From: Roseateles_C aquae
GTDB lineage: Bacteria > Pseudomonadota > Gammaproteobacteria > Burkholderiales > Burkholderiaceae_C
Direction: 5' to 3'
Length of the DNA: 64,000 nt
Assembly (NCBI RefSeq): GCF_032337115.1
Contig: NZ_JAVXZY010000002.1
Coordinates: 620,001 to 684,000, forward strand
Notes under the pieces: generated by a model
What the model was told of the DNA's origin: nothing
What the model saw: the letters and a program-made list of their open reading frames with translations, nothing else
Database searches by the model: none
Part shown: in pieces, positions 54,339-62,834 of the stretch
Numbering within the stretch: the stretch's first letter is position 1
How the letters are laid out: each line of letters starts with the position of its first letter
Program-made: the position numbers and the translations under genes

Positions 54339-54884
54339 ATGGCCGCATCGCCGTTTCGCCCCGCCATTGACCTGATGGCCCAGTACGCCGCCTACCACCG
54401 CGACCGGCGCAATATCGCCACCCACTTCGTCGGCATCCCGCTGATCGTTTTCGCCATTGAGGTGCTGCTGGCCCGCGCGCAGTTCGAGCTGGGCGGCATG
54501 GCGCTCAGCGCCGCCACCCTGCTCTGGGCGGCCAGCACGCTGTGGTACCTGACCCGTGGCAATCTGGTGCTGGGCCTGGCCGTCTCTGTGGTCAACGGCG
54601 CGCTGCTGGCCGCAGCGATGCCGCTGGCGCTGGGCAGCACCAGTAGCTGGCTGGCCTGGGGGGTCGGCGGCTTTGTGATCGGCTGGATCATCCAGTTCAT
54701 CGGCCATTACTACGAGGGGCGCAAGCCGGCCTTTGTTGACGATCTGGTCGGCCTGCTGGTCGGGCCGATGTTCGTCGTCGGCGAGGCCTTGTTCGCCCTG
54801 GGCTGGGGGCGCGAGATGCTGGCCGAGATCGAGCGCCGGGTCGGCCCCACCCATCTGCGTGACCTGGCCCACCCTGCCGCATGA
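54339..54884 (+). CDS. Mpo1-like (DUF962) membrane protein
   Basis: A 181-residue membrane protein. The start (AQYAAYHRDRRNIATHFVGIPLIVFAIEVLL) holds the family HxxxxN and HxxGIP features. Four TM-like segments follow, with QFIGHYYEGRKPAFVDD near the end. Yeast Mpo1 is an Fe(II) dioxygenase that removes one carbon from 2-hydroxy fatty acids; bacterial relatives are little studied. AGGAG precedes the ATG at 54339. It overlaps the PanE-like gene by ATGA. Confidence 0.85.
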   Translation: MAASPFRPAIDLMAQYAAYHRDRRNIATHFVGIPLIVFAIEVLLARAQFELGGMALSAATLLWAASTLWYLTRGNLVLGLAVSVVNGALLAAAMPLALGSTSSWLAWGVGGFVIGWIIQFIGHYYEGRKPAFVDDLVGLLVGPMFVVGEALFALGWGREMLAEIERRVGPTHLRDLAHPAA

Positions 54885-55903
54885 GCGAAGCCGCCGTCGC
54901 CGGCTCGGCGCCGGTGCTGGTGATGGGCGCCGGCGCCATCGGCTGCTATCTCGGTGGCTTGCTGCAGGCGGCTGGGTTGGCGGTGGTTTTCGTCGGCCGG
55001 CCTCGCGTGCTCGACGCGCTGGCCGCTCACGGCCTCAATCTCAGCGACCGTGATGGCGGCCAACGCCGGCTGCGCCGCGAGGCCCTGCGCCTGGAAACCA
55101 GCATTCCCGCCGGCCTGCAACCGGCGCTGACCCTGCTGTGCGTGAAGAGCGGCGCCACGGCCCAGGCCGCCCAGGCCTTGCAAGCCCAGCTACCGGCGGG
55201 CAGCCTGGTGCTGTCGATGCAAAACGGCATCGGCAACGCCCAGCGCGCGGCGGCCGTCGCGCCGGATCTGCGTTTTCTGGCCGGCATGGTGCCCTTCAAT
55301 GTGGCCGAGCTGGGGCCGGGTCATTACCACCGCGGCACCGATGGCGATTTGGTCGCCCAGGCCAACGCGGCGCTGCTGCCCTATGTCGAGCATTTCGGCC
55401 GCGCCGGCCTGCGGCTGCGCCTGGTCGAAGACATGCTGGCGGTGCAGTGGGGCAAGCTGCTCTTGAACCTGAACAACCCGGTCAATGCGCTGTCCGGACT
55501 GCCCTTGCGCGAGCAACTGCTGCAGCGCGGCTACCGACGCTGCCTGGCCGCTCTGCAGGACGAGGCCCTGGCACTGCTGCACCAGGCCGGCATCAAGCCG
55601 GCGCAGCTCACCGCGCTAGCGCCCGAGCGCCTGCCCACCTTGCTGCGCCTGCCCAATCCGCTGTTCCGCCTGCTGGCGGCGCGGATGCTGAAGATCGATG
55701 CGGCGGCCCGCTCCAGCATGGCCGACGATCTGGCCTTGCAGCGCGTCACCGAGATCGACATGCTCTGCGGCGAGGTGCAACGGCTGGCCCAGAAGCTGGG
55801 CCGCCAGGCGCCCGTCAATGCCCGCATCCAGGCGCTGGTGCAAGCCTGGCCGCAGCGGCCGCAGCCCTACAGCGCCGAGGAGTTGCTGCGCGCGATTGGC
55901 TAA
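54881..55903 (+). CDS. Ketopantoate reductase-like (PanE/ApbA family)
   Basis: A 340-residue NADPH-dependent enzyme with VLVMGAGAIGCYLGGLLQAAG, LLCVKSGATAQA, SMQNGIGN, and the catalytic region WGKLLLNLNNPVNAL. These are the ApbA/PanE signatures. It is somewhat longer than E. coli PanE and carries a C-terminal insert, so it may be a paralogue acting on another ketoacid. Co-translation with the Mpo1-like gene hints at a fatty-acid-related substrate, an inference. Confidence 0.85.
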   Translation: MSEAAVAGSAPVLVMGAGAIGCYLGGLLQAAGLAVVFVGRPRVLDALAAHGLNLSDRDGGQRRLRREALRLETSIPAGLQPALTLLCVKSGATAQAAQALQAQLPAGSLVLSMQNGIGNAQRAAAVAPDLRFLAGMVPFNVAELGPGHYHRGTDGDLVAQANAALLPYVEHFGRAGLRLRLVEDMLAVQWGKLLLNLNNPVNALSGLPLREQLLQRGYRRCLAALQDEALALLHQAGIKPAQLTALAPERLPTLLRLPNPLFRLLAARMLKIDAAARSSMADDLALQRVTEIDMLCGEVQRLAQKLGRQAPVNARIQALVQAWPQRPQPYSAEELLRAIG

Positions 55904-55917
55904 CTCCTTGAGTTAGC
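55899..55917. repeat. Hairpin containing both convergent stop codons
   Basis: GCTAACTC-CTT-GAGTTAGC is a perfect 8-bp stem with 3-base loop. It contains the TAA of the PanE-like gene on the plus strand and the TAA of the nitroreductase on the minus strand. No T-run on either side. Confidence 0.6.
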
Positions 55918-56509
55918 GCCCCCACTCTTGCAATGCCAGCGCCTCGGGCTTGCGTGTCGCACGTGGCGTGCTCTTCGCAGACGATATCTTGGGCGTCCCC
56001 AGGGCGATCCAGCCCAGCAGCGTCTCGCCGGGCGCGCAGAAGGCAGCCTGGATGCTTGCATCGCGAACCTTGGCGCCGGACAGCATCTTGCCGCCAAAGC
56101 CCAGCAGATGGGCGGCAGTCAGGAAGTTGCTGAGCGCGCCACCGACGGCCGCCCATTGCTCATGGGCCGGCACCAGCGGATGGCCCATATCGATGCGGGC
56201 CAGCACGGCGACCGTCAGCGGCGGCCGCAGCGCACGTTCGGCGTCCAGGGCCGCGCCGGCTTCGTCCTTGCCGGCCGCTCGCGCCGCGGCGGCGAACAGC
56301 TCCGCCATTCGCTGCCTGGCTGCGCCACGCACCAGCTTCAGGCGCAAGGGCATCAGCTCGGCATGATCGGGCGCACGCAGCGCCGCCTGCACCATCAGCG
56401 CCAGCTGCTCATCATTGGGCCCAGGCTCGACCAGATGCTTGGGCCCGACCGAGTAGCGGCCCAGCAAAGCCTGCAAGGCTTGAAGAGCCGGCGCGGAGGC
56501 AGCGTCCAT
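55913..56509 (-). CDS. Nitroreductase family protein (YdjA-like)
   Basis: A 198-residue flavoprotein-type sequence. LLGRYSVGPKHL and LMVQAALRAPDHAELMPLRLKLV open the fold; WAAVGGALSNFLTAAHLLGFGGKMLSG and GWIALGTP close it. The pattern is that of minimal single-subunit YdjA-type nitroreductases binding FMN. The C-terminal tail is Lys/Arg rich. It starts directly after the apbC stop codon (no spacer). Confidence 0.85.
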   Translation of the reverse strand: MDAASAPALQALQALLGRYSVGPKHLVEPGPNDEQLALMVQAALRAPDHAELMPLRLKLVRGAARQRMAELFAAAARAAGKDEAGAALDAERALRPPLTVAVLARIDMGHPLVPAHEQWAAVGGALSNFLTAAHLLGFGGKMLSGAKVRDASIQAAFCAPGETLLGWIALGTPKISSAKSTPRATRKPEALALQEWGR

Positions 56510-57604
56510 TCAGCTGGTCTTGGAGATGGAGATGGTCGGGAACTTGGCCGAATAATCCTTGGCCTGCGCGGCAATTTTGGCCGCCACTTTGCGCGCCAGC
56601 TGCTTGTAGATGGCGGCGATCTCGCCTTCGGGCTCGGCGATCACGCTGGGGCGGCCAGCATCGGCCTGCTCGCGGATGGAGAGCGCCAGCGGCAGGCCGG
56701 CCAGGTAGTCGAGCCCGAACTGGGCGGCCATCTTCTTGCCGCCGTCGGCGCCAAAGATGTGCTCGGCGTGGCCGCAGTTCGTGCAGACGTGAACCGCCAT
56801 GTTCTCGACCAGGCCGAGGATGGGCACGCCCACCTTCTCGAACATCTTCAGGCCCTTCTTGGCGTCGATCAGCGCGATGTCCTGCGGCGTGGTGACGATG
56901 ATGGCGCCGGTCACCGGCACGCGCTGCGACAGCGTCAGCTGGATGTCGCCGGTGCCAGGCGGCATGTCGACGACCAGATAGTCCAGATCCTGCCAGCGGG
57001 TCTGGCGCAGCAGTTGCTCCAGCGCCTGGGTGGCCATGGGGCCGCGCCAGATCATCGCCTGGTCTTCATCGACCAGGAAACCGATCGAGTTCAGCTGTAC
57101 GCCGTGGCTCTGCATCGGCTCCATGGTCTTGCCGTCCAGGCTGTCCGGCCGGCCGGCAATGCCCATCATCATCGGCTGGCTGGGGCCGTAGATATCGGCA
57201 TCGAGAATGCCAACGCGGGCACCCTCGGAGGCCAGGGCCAGGGCCAGGTTGGCGGCGGTGGTGCTCTTGCCCACACCGCCCTTGCCCGAGGCGACAGCGA
57301 TGATGTTCTTGACGCCTGGCAGCAACTGCACGCCACGCTGCACCGCATGGGCGACGATCTTGCTGCTGATCGCCACCTCGACCGACTCGACGCCGGCCAC
57401 CGTCAGCGCCGCCTGGCGCAGCGCCTCGGCAAAGGCCTGGTGCTGGGTGGCCGCCGGATAGCCCAGTTCGAGCTCCAGGCTCAGCTGGCCGCCCTTGATG
57501 CGCAACGGCTTCAATTGCTTGCCGGCGGTCAGGGCCTCGCCGGTATGGGGATCGATGACGCTGGACAGCGCCTGCAGCACGCTGGCTTCTTGGATGGCGG
57601 ACAT
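56510..57604 (-). CDS. apbC: ApbC/Mrp iron-sulfur cluster carrier
   Basis: A 364-residue P-loop ATPase. An N-terminal DUF59/MIP18-like part (about 8-85: VLQALSSVIDPHTGEAL) precedes VASGKGGVGKSTTAANLALAL (deviant Walker A), GILDADIYGPSQPMMMG, VVDMPPGTGDIQLTL and the cluster-binding VCTNCGHAEHIFG (CxxC). It carries [4Fe-4S] clusters to target proteins. ATG 57604 starts MSAIQEASVLQAL; the longer open frame upstream is non-homologous. Confidence 0.95.
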   Translation of the reverse strand: MSAIQEASVLQALSSVIDPHTGEALTAGKQLKPLRIKGGQLSLELELGYPAATQHQAFAEALRQAALTVAGVESVEVAISSKIVAHAVQRGVQLLPGVKNIIAVASGKGGVGKSTTAANLALALASEGARVGILDADIYGPSQPMMMGIAGRPDSLDGKTMEPMQSHGVQLNSIGFLVDEDQAMIWRGPMATQALEQLLRQTRWQDLDYLVVDMPPGTGDIQLTLSQRVPVTGAIIVTTPQDIALIDAKKGLKMFEKVGVPILGLVENMAVHVCTNCGHAEHIFGADGGKKMAAQFGLDYLAGLPLALSIREQADAGRPSVIAEPEGEIAAIYKQLARKVAAKIAAQAKDYSAKFPTISISKTS

Positions 57605-57684
57605 GGGGGAATGCTTCGCAAAAACGGGATTGGCGCGCAGTCTAGCCCAGCGCCCATGGCCCGCCCCGACGTGGGGGCTCAGGC

Positions 57685-58170
57685 TCAGTGCGCGGGCAAG
57701 TGCTGCGCGAGCTCGTCCAGCTGGTGCTGGCTGAAGACCTCGATGCCATGCTGGCGCAACAAGGCGGTGGTCAGCCCTTCGCCCTCGATCAGCCGGCGGC
57801 TGAAGCTGCCGTCGCAGATGTGCGTGGAACCGCAGGACGGGCTGCGCTCGGTCAGCACGGCATAGCGACAGCCATGCCGCTGCGCCAGTGCCAATGCAGC
57901 CTGAGCGCCGGCGATGAAGGCCTCGGTCGGATCCGGCCCTTGCTGCACGCGCAAACGAATCTGCCCGCGCAGCACCGCCGCGCCACCGCCTGGGCCGTGG
58001 ATCTCGGCCGCTGGGCGCGGCACCGGCAGGCCGCCAGCCATCTCGGGGCAGAGGGGCTGCAGCCAGCCGCGTTGCTGCCACCGCAGCAGCAGTTCACTGC
58101 CTTCACCGGCGCGGCCGTCGTAGCGCACCGGCTGACCCAGCAAACAGGCGCTGACGAGGATGGGAGGCAT
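57685..58170 (-). CDS. DUF523 family protein
   Basis: A 161-residue protein starting MPPILVSACLLGQPVRYDG, with LCPEMAGGLPVPRPAAEI, and AVLTERSPSCGSTHI. The paired Cys motifs (SACLLG, SPSCG) are the DUF523 signature; some homologues are fused to DUF1722. Function unknown, possibly redox or DNA-damage linked. It lies 80 bases upstream of apbC and 4 bases after the glycosyltransferase stop. Confidence 0.88.
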   Translation of the reverse strand: MPPILVSACLLGQPVRYDGRAGEGSELLLRWQQRGWLQPLCPEMAGGLPVPRPAAEIHGPGGGAAVLRGQIRLRVQQGPDPTEAFIAGAQAALALAQRHGCRYAVLTERSPSCGSTHICDGSFSRRLIEGEGLTTALLRQHGIEVFSQHQLDELAQHLPAH

Positions 58171-58174
58171 CAGC

Positions 58175-59782
58175 TCAGCGCGGGCAGGCGTTCGGGTTCG
58201 CGGGCTCGACGATGGCCCATTCGACAATCAGGCGGGGCCCGCTTTCATGGCGGGTCCAGGGAATGTCGACCATGCCGCTGCGCTTGGCGGCCAGCAGCAA
58301 GTCATTGACGCGCGGGTCCAGCGGATCGGCCTGGTTGCGCCGGTCAATCACCAGCAAGGCGCCGCAATCGCGCATCATCTCGGGCCGTATCCACGGCGCC
58401 TTGGCCGGATCGGCATCAATGAAAACCATGGGCTGATGGCGCGAGCGCACCGACACATTGCCGGCCAGCCAGGTCTCGCCGACGATGACGCGCAGCGGCT
58501 GCTGCATCTGCTCGGCCCAGATCCGGTCCAGCTCCTTGGCCAGCCGTACCGAGGGGAAGTTGGAACGCGCCGGGCGGTTGGTCATATCGACCAGCCAGCC
58601 GCTGCCAATGGCCATGCCCGAGGCCAGCACCAGCTCCATCACCAGGCCGACGATCAATACCGCCTTGACCAGCTGCGCCGGCACCACCGCGGGAATCCAG
58701 CGCATCGCCATCACACCCAGCATGATGAAAAAGGTCGCCGCCCAGGCCGAACCGAGCTTCACGCCGGCCACGCCGAGCAAGGAAGTCAGCAGCACCGGGC
58801 CCAGCGTCATGATGGCGACAAAGCGCCATTCGGGTCGCTGCGGCTCGCCTGTAGCGAGCTGGCGCGGCGCGCGGCGCAGCATCAAGCGCAACAAGCCGAC
58901 ACCAAGCAACAGCGGCAAGGCACGGGCAAGCTGGATCACGAGGAAGTTGCCGAGCCGGCCCCAGTGCCCCATCGTCGAGGCATCGTGCTCGCCGTTGACG
59001 GCCTGATTGACGTAGCTCAGGCTGGGCGCGCCCTCGCGAACCAGCCATTCGATATGCGGGCCGACCAAGACGGCGCAGACCAGCAAGGCCATCAGTGGGC
59101 CCGCCCACGCCCGCAGAGAGCGCATGCGCTGGTCTTGCAGCAGCCAGGCGCCGATGATGGCCAGCCAGATCAGTGCGCTGTACTTGGTCAGCAGGCACAA
59201 CGCAGCGGCAGCGCCGACCAAGGCCCAGCGCCACCAGCCACCATCACGCACCGCGTGCAGACTGAGCCACAGCAACAAGGCCACCGGCATCAGCTGCAAG
59301 GTGTTGTGATTGGCCATGATGCCGTGCAGGCCGTGGTAGATCAGCAGGCTGCTCAGCACGGTGGCGGCGAAAGCACGGACAGGATCGGTCACGTGCAGGG
59401 CAATACGCCACACCAGCACCAGCATCAGCACGACATTCAACTGCGCCGCAAAAAAGGTGACCCAGATTTCGCGGCCAAAGATGCTGGTCCAGAAATGAAC
59501 CCACCAGGTCGGGAACGGCGGGTGCTTGTAATAGCCCCACTCCAGCGACTGCATCCACACCAGCTGCTCGATATTGTCCCAGGGCGGTGCGCGATGACTG
59601 ATCGTTGCCAGCACGACCCAGAGCAAGAGGTGGAAGGCAAGAAATGCAATCGTCAAGCGGCCCATCTGGCGCGCATCAGCGAGATCGATTGTCCAGGCGC
59701 CCAGGCGCAGGCGATTGCCCACCGGGGCGGCGTTGCTCGCGGCTGGTTCAAAAGGCAGGGACGGATCGATCGCGGGTTTCAT
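58175..59782 (-). CDS. Family 39 glycosyltransferase, ArnT/PMT-like membrane protein
   Basis: A 535-residue multi-TM protein. After a TM segment (LTIAFLAFHLLLWVVLATI) comes the acidic outer loop PPWDNIEQLVWMQSLEWGYYKHPPFPTWW, matching the DxE region and KHPPFP of ArnT/DUF2723-type glycosyltransferases. About ten TM segments follow, then a periplasmic C-terminal domain of about 130 residues. It would transfer a sugar from a polyprenyl carrier, perhaps to lipid A or a glycan. Starts at 59782 or 59800 are both possible; neither has a strong ribosome-binding site. Confidence 0.85.
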   Translation of the reverse strand: MKPAIDPSLPFEPAASNAAPVGNRLRLGAWTIDLADARQMGRLTIAFLAFHLLLWVVLATISHRAPPWDNIEQLVWMQSLEWGYYKHPPFPTWWVHFWTSIFGREIWVTFFAAQLNVVLMLVLVWRIALHVTDPVRAFAATVLSSLLIYHGLHGIMANHNTLQLMPVALLLWLSLHAVRDGGWWRWALVGAAAALCLLTKYSALIWLAIIGAWLLQDQRMRSLRAWAGPLMALLVCAVLVGPHIEWLVREGAPSLSYVNQAVNGEHDASTMGHWGRLGNFLVIQLARALPLLLGVGLLRLMLRRAPRQLATGEPQRPEWRFVAIMTLGPVLLTSLLGVAGVKLGSAWAATFFIMLGVMAMRWIPAVVPAQLVKAVLIVGLVMELVLASGMAIGSGWLVDMTNRPARSNFPSVRLAKELDRIWAEQMQQPLRVIVGETWLAGNVSVRSRHQPMVFIDADPAKAPWIRPEMMRDCGALLVIDRRNQADPLDPRVNDLLLAAKRSGMVDIPWTRHESGPRLIVEWAIVEPANPNACPR

Positions 59783-60059
59783 CGCTTGGCTCGTGGGCAT
59801 CGAAGCGCCGCATGAGTCAGATGACAGCGCAAAAAAGCGCCAGAAGCAGTCCAACAGCCGGCGCAGGCGCACCTTTTCCGCCAATGGCGCAGAGTGCGGG
59901 CGCAATGGTAGCGAAACAATTCTTTACCGCGAACCCCGTTTGAGGGGATAAGCCCTTGCGTTGGCGGCATTTCGCACAGTAGGCGCGATACAGACGCGCC
60001 AAAGGCACGCACTGCGGAATGAGCGTCGCGTCCCTGCCGTCCATTCACGGGCCACAACG

Positions 60060-60091
60060 AAAAAAGGACTTGCTGTTCAGCAAGTCCTTTT
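60060..60091 (-). terminator. Intrinsic terminator of the tRNA-Lys operon
   Basis: AAAAGGACTTGCT and AGCAAGTCCTTTT form a 13-bp perfect stem with a 4-base loop. On the minus strand the run of Ts follows, about 15 bases after the last tRNA. Confidence 0.92.
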
Positions 60092-60106
60092 GACGATTCG
60101 GGATTT

Positions 60107-60182
60107 TGGTGGGCCCTGAAGGATTCGAACCTTCGACCAACGGATTAAGAGTCCGCTGCTCTACCAACTGAGCTAAGGACCC
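60107..60182 (-). tRNA. tRNA-Lys (anticodon CTT), copy 1
   Basis: Cloverleaf on the minus strand: acceptor GGGTCCT/AGGGCCC, anticodon stem GCGGA/TCCGT with loop CTCTTAA (anticodon CTT), T-arm AGGTTCGAATCCT, encoded CCA. Identical over all 76 bases to the copy at 60206-60281. Confidence 0.97.
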
Positions 60183-60205
60183 GAATTCGGGGTCATGGAG
60201 TTTCG

Positions 60206-60281
60206 TGGTGGGCCCTGAAGGATTCGAACCTTCGACCAACGGATTAAGAGTCCGCTGCTCTACCAACTGAGCTAAGGACCC
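60206..60281 (-). tRNA. tRNA-Lys (anticodon CTT), copy 2
   Basis: Same 76-base sequence as the neighbouring copy, with encoded CCA and anticodon CTT. The two genes are 23 bases apart. Confidence 0.97.
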
Positions 60282-60295
60282 ACGAAACCACTGAC

Positions 60296-60371
60296 TGGTG
60301 GGTTGTGCAGGATTCGAACCTGCGACCAACGGATTAAAAGTCCGCTGCTCTACCGACTGAGCTAACAACCC
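60296..60371 (-). tRNA. tRNA-Lys (anticodon TTT)
   Basis: Acceptor GGGTTGT/ACAACCC, anticodon stem GCGGA/TCCGT with loop CTTTTAA (anticodon TTT), T-arm CAGGTTCGAATCCTG, encoded CCA. First gene of the three-tRNA unit, 14 bases from the next. Confidence 0.97.
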
Positions 60372-60471
60372 GAGTGAAAAACCCGGACCCTCTTGAATCA
60401 AGCACGATCTGTCTTTTAAACCGACCTTCTTGCTTCCGAGGTATTGTCCGCGCCCTTCAGCAGAGCCTCAC

Positions 60472-60501
60472 ATTATAGGAGCGGTTTTTATTGCTTTGCA
60501 A
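60472..60501 (-). promoter_or_regulatory. Promoter of the tRNA-Lys operon
   Basis: On the minus strand TTGCAA (60496-60501) and a perfect TATAAT (60472-60477) are separated by 18 bases. The -35 lies inside the last codons of tcdA; the first tRNA begins about 100 bases downstream. Confidence 0.8.
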
Positions 60502-61303
60502 TAGTCGCCGCCGATTTTTTTAAGAATTCTTTCACCAGCTCGGCGGCGGCCGTCATGCCGAAGCCAGCCGTCACCGCCACGCTGGAACCATAGCCGTGGC
60601 AGTTCAGGCTGCCATCGACATCACACGACTCCGGCGGCCGCGTCAGCGCTTCGCGCGAGAACACGCAGGCCACGCCCATCTTGCCCTGCCGGGCTCCGCC
60701 ATGGAATTTGCGCAAGCGCTGGCGCAGGCTGGCCAGCAAGGGGTCGTGGGTGGTGAGGGCCAGGTCTTGCACCTCGACCGCCTGTGGCTGCCGCTTGCCG
60801 CCGGCCGCGCCAACGGTGACGAAGGCGCAAGCAGCCTGCTGCGCCCAGGCCGCCTGCACCGCCTTGGCGCGCACCTGATCGCAGGCATCAACCAGGCCAT
60901 CGATGGCACGGCCTTGCAGCAGTGCCGGCCAGTTCTGTTCGTCGACAAATTCCTCGACCAGGTGCAGACGGCAGGTCGGATGGATGTCCAGGATGCGTCG
61001 CCGCAGCGCCTCGACCTTGGCCATACCGACGGTGCTGCCCAGTGCCTGAACCTGGCGATTGATATTCGACTCAGCCACCTGATCCAGATCGATCAGCGTC
61101 AGCTCGGCCACGCCCATGCGCGCCAGCGCCTCGGCCACCCAGGAGCCCACGCCCCCCAAGCCAACGATGGCAAAGCGCGCCGAACGCAGCCGGCAGTAAT
61201 CGGCCTCGCCATAGAGCCGGCGCAGCCCGCCGAAACGGCGCTCGCTGTCGGGATCGGCATTGGCATCAAAGGCCGCGTCGGTGCTTGTTGAGGCTGTAGT
61301 CAT
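60488..61303 (-). CDS. tcdA: TcdA, tRNA threonylcarbamoyladenosine dehydratase
   Basis: A 271-residue E1-like adenylating enzyme. It has RRFGGLRRLYGEADY, the nucleotide motif FAIVGLGGVGSWVAEALARMG, the conserved DLDQVAESNINRQ, DACDQVRAKA, and a C-terminal membrane-tether-like helix (TAAAELVKEFLKK). TcdA (CsdL) closes t6A37 to cyclic ct6A in ANN-decoding tRNAs, including tRNA-Lys, whose genes lie just downstream. ATG 61303 follows a weak site; the frame opens to 61372. Confidence 0.92.
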   Translation of the reverse strand: MTTASTSTDAAFDANADPDSERRFGGLRRLYGEADYCRLRSARFAIVGLGGVGSWVAEALARMGVAELTLIDLDQVAESNINRQVQALGSTVGMAKVEALRRRILDIHPTCRLHLVEEFVDEQNWPALLQGRAIDGLVDACDQVRAKAVQAAWAQQAACAFVTVGAAGGKRQPQAVEVQDLALTTHDPLLASLRQRLRKFHGGARQGKMGVACVFSREALTRPPESCDVDGSLNCHGYGSSVAVTAGFGMTAAAELVKEFLKKSAATIAKQ

Positions 61304-61370
61304 GGATATTGGTCTGGCCCGCTGACGCTGCGGCGATTCTAGGAGCCGACTCGCTCCGGATGGGCGCCGC

Positions 61371-61403
61371 AAAGAAAAAGGCCCCGCGCGGCTGCACGGG
61401 GCC
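61371..61403 (-). terminator. Intrinsic terminator of tolB-pal-cpoB
   Basis: GGCCCCG and CGGGGCC form a 7-bp stem with a 10-base loop. On the minus strand TTTTTCTTT follows. It is about 27 bases after the cpoB stop. Confidence 0.85.
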
Positions 61404-61429
61404 AGGTCTTGCCTAGGTTTGGGTCTGGT

Positions 61430-62218
61430 TTACTTCAAAGCCGCCAGGCGTTCCTTGCCGGCCTGCGCCGCCTCGGTGCCGGGATAGGCCTTGATCAGGT
61501 CATCCAGGCTGCGTCGGGCCGCCTTGACGTCCTTCAGCTCAATCTGGCAATTGGCCAGCGCCAGCAGTGCCTCGGCCGCCCGCGGATGCTCGGGGTTGGC
61601 AACGATCAGGCCCTTGAAGGTCGCAATCGCGTCCTTGTAGTCGCGCTTGCCATACTGCGCGTTGCCCAGCCAGAAGCGCGCCGAATCGGCGTAACCACCG
61701 CTGCCATAGCGCTTCAGGAAAGCGTTCAGCGAATTGGCAGCTTCGCCAAACTCACCGCGCCGCACGGCGCCGATGGCGGCTTCGTACTGACGGCGCTCTT
61801 CCGGCTCGACCAGGAACTCACGCCCATCCAGCGACACCTTCTGCGGCTCCAGCGTACGCAGCCGGGCTTCCAGGCCCTGGCTCTGATCGCTCAGCTTGCG
61901 CTGAGTTTCAGACAGGTCGCGGGCCAGCTGTTCGTTCTGACCGCGCAGCTTGGCGATCTCGGCACGCAGCGATTCGATCTGGCTGTTCAGATCCAACAGG
62001 CTGCGGCGCAAGGGGCCGAGCTGCTCCTGCAGCTGGGCCTGCGCCTGTTCGGCGCGGCCGCGCTGGGCCTCGTCGGCCTGCTGCAGCTTGGCGCGCAGAT
62101 CAAGAATCGCCTTGCGGGCTTCTTCATCCTCGAACAGCGCCGCCCGTGCCGGCAGGCAGGCCAGGCCGGCGGCCAGCGCCAGCAGGCCCAGCGGCTTGCG
62201 AAAGCCCAGACCGCTCAT
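61430..62218 (-). CDS. cpoB: CpoB (YbgF), Tol-Pal system coordinator
   Basis: A 262-residue periplasmic protein. The signal peptide (LGLLALAAGLACLPARA) precedes a coiled-coil N-terminal half (LRAKLQQADEAQRGRAEQ, LNSQIESLRAEIAKLRGQNEQ) and a C-terminal TPR-like domain (YEAAIGAVRRGEFGEAANSLNAFL, DAIATFKGLIVANPEHPRAAEAL). This is the CpoB order: a trimerising coil and TPRs that link Tol-Pal with septal peptidoglycan synthesis. It starts one base after pal ends. Confidence 0.94.
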   Translation of the reverse strand: MSGLGFRKPLGLLALAAGLACLPARAALFEDEEARKAILDLRAKLQQADEAQRGRAEQAQAQLQEQLGPLRRSLLDLNSQIESLRAEIAKLRGQNEQLARDLSETQRKLSDQSQGLEARLRTLEPQKVSLDGREFLVEPEERRQYEAAIGAVRRGEFGEAANSLNAFLKRYGSGGYADSARFWLGNAQYGKRDYKDAIATFKGLIVANPEHPRAAEALLALANCQIELKDVKAARRSLDDLIKAYPGTEAAQAGKERLAALK

Positions 62219-62219
62219 C

Positions 62220-62753
62220 TCACTTGTCCTTCAGTTCGACGCGGCGGTTCTTGGCCCAGGCGGCTTCGTCATGGCCTTGCACGGCCGGACGCTCCTTGCC
62301 GAAGCTGACCGGCTCGACCTGGCCGGCTTGCGCGCCCAGCAGGGTCAGCGATTGCACCACGGCTTCGGCACGCTTCTGGCCCAGGGCCAGGTTGTACTCA
62401 CGGCCACCGCGTTCGTCGGCATGGCCTTCCAGGCTCAGGGCCACCTTGCGATCATTGCCCAGGCGCTTGGCGTGGGCTTCGATCAGACCGCGGTACTCGT
62501 CCTTGACGACGAAGCTGTCGAAATCAAAGTAAACGGTGCGGCCCTTTTCGTTGGCGGCCTTGAGCAACTCGGCGCCGAAGTCTACGGTCTGCACCTTGGA
62601 CTCAGCCGGCTTCACCGGCGGCGGCGTGACAACCTTGGGCTGTTCAGCCGGGCGGGTTTCGACCGGCGCGGGCTCGGTCAACGGGGTCGAGCTGCAGCCG
62701 GCCAGCACGGCGGCGGCCAGCAGGGCCAGGGCGAATTGAGTGTGCTTTTGCAT
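62220..62753 (-). CDS. pal: Pal, peptidoglycan-associated lipoprotein
   Basis: A 177-residue lipoprotein. Lipobox LAAAVLAGCSS places the lipidated Cys at about residue 20. A Pro-rich linker leads to an OmpA-like domain (VYFDFDSFVVKDEYRGLIEAHAKRL, LEGHADERGGREYNLALGQKRA) with the Asp/Arg contacts for diaminopimelate. It anchors the outer membrane to peptidoglycan. GGAGAG precedes the ATG. An apparent terminator lies in the gap to tolB. Confidence 0.97.
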   Translation of the reverse strand: MQKHTQFALALLAAAVLAGCSSTPLTEPAPVETRPAEQPKVVTPPPVKPAESKVQTVDFGAELLKAANEKGRTVYFDFDSFVVKDEYRGLIEAHAKRLGNDRKVALSLEGHADERGGREYNLALGQKRAEAVVQSLTLLGAQAGQVEPVSFGKERPAVQGHDEAAWAKNRRVELKDK

Positions 62754-62794
62754 TGTTTCTCTCCAAGCGATTATTCGGGTTCGGGCGGGATTCA

Positions 62795-62834
62795 GAAAAA
62801 GAGCCCGGGGCCGGTCCCCAGGCCGGCGCGGCTC
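62795..62834 (-). terminator. Terminator-like hairpin between tolB and pal
   Basis: On the minus strand GAGCC, GCCGG and CCGGC, GGGCTC arms form a GC-rich stem followed by TTTTTC. As both genes are cotranscribed in relatives, it could be a partial terminator adjusting pal and cpoB output. Confidence 0.6.

Noticed and set aside
60045..60401. Open frame across the tRNA-Lys genes
   Set aside because: Its repeated peptide LAQLVEQRTLNPLVEGSNP is translated tRNA sequence.
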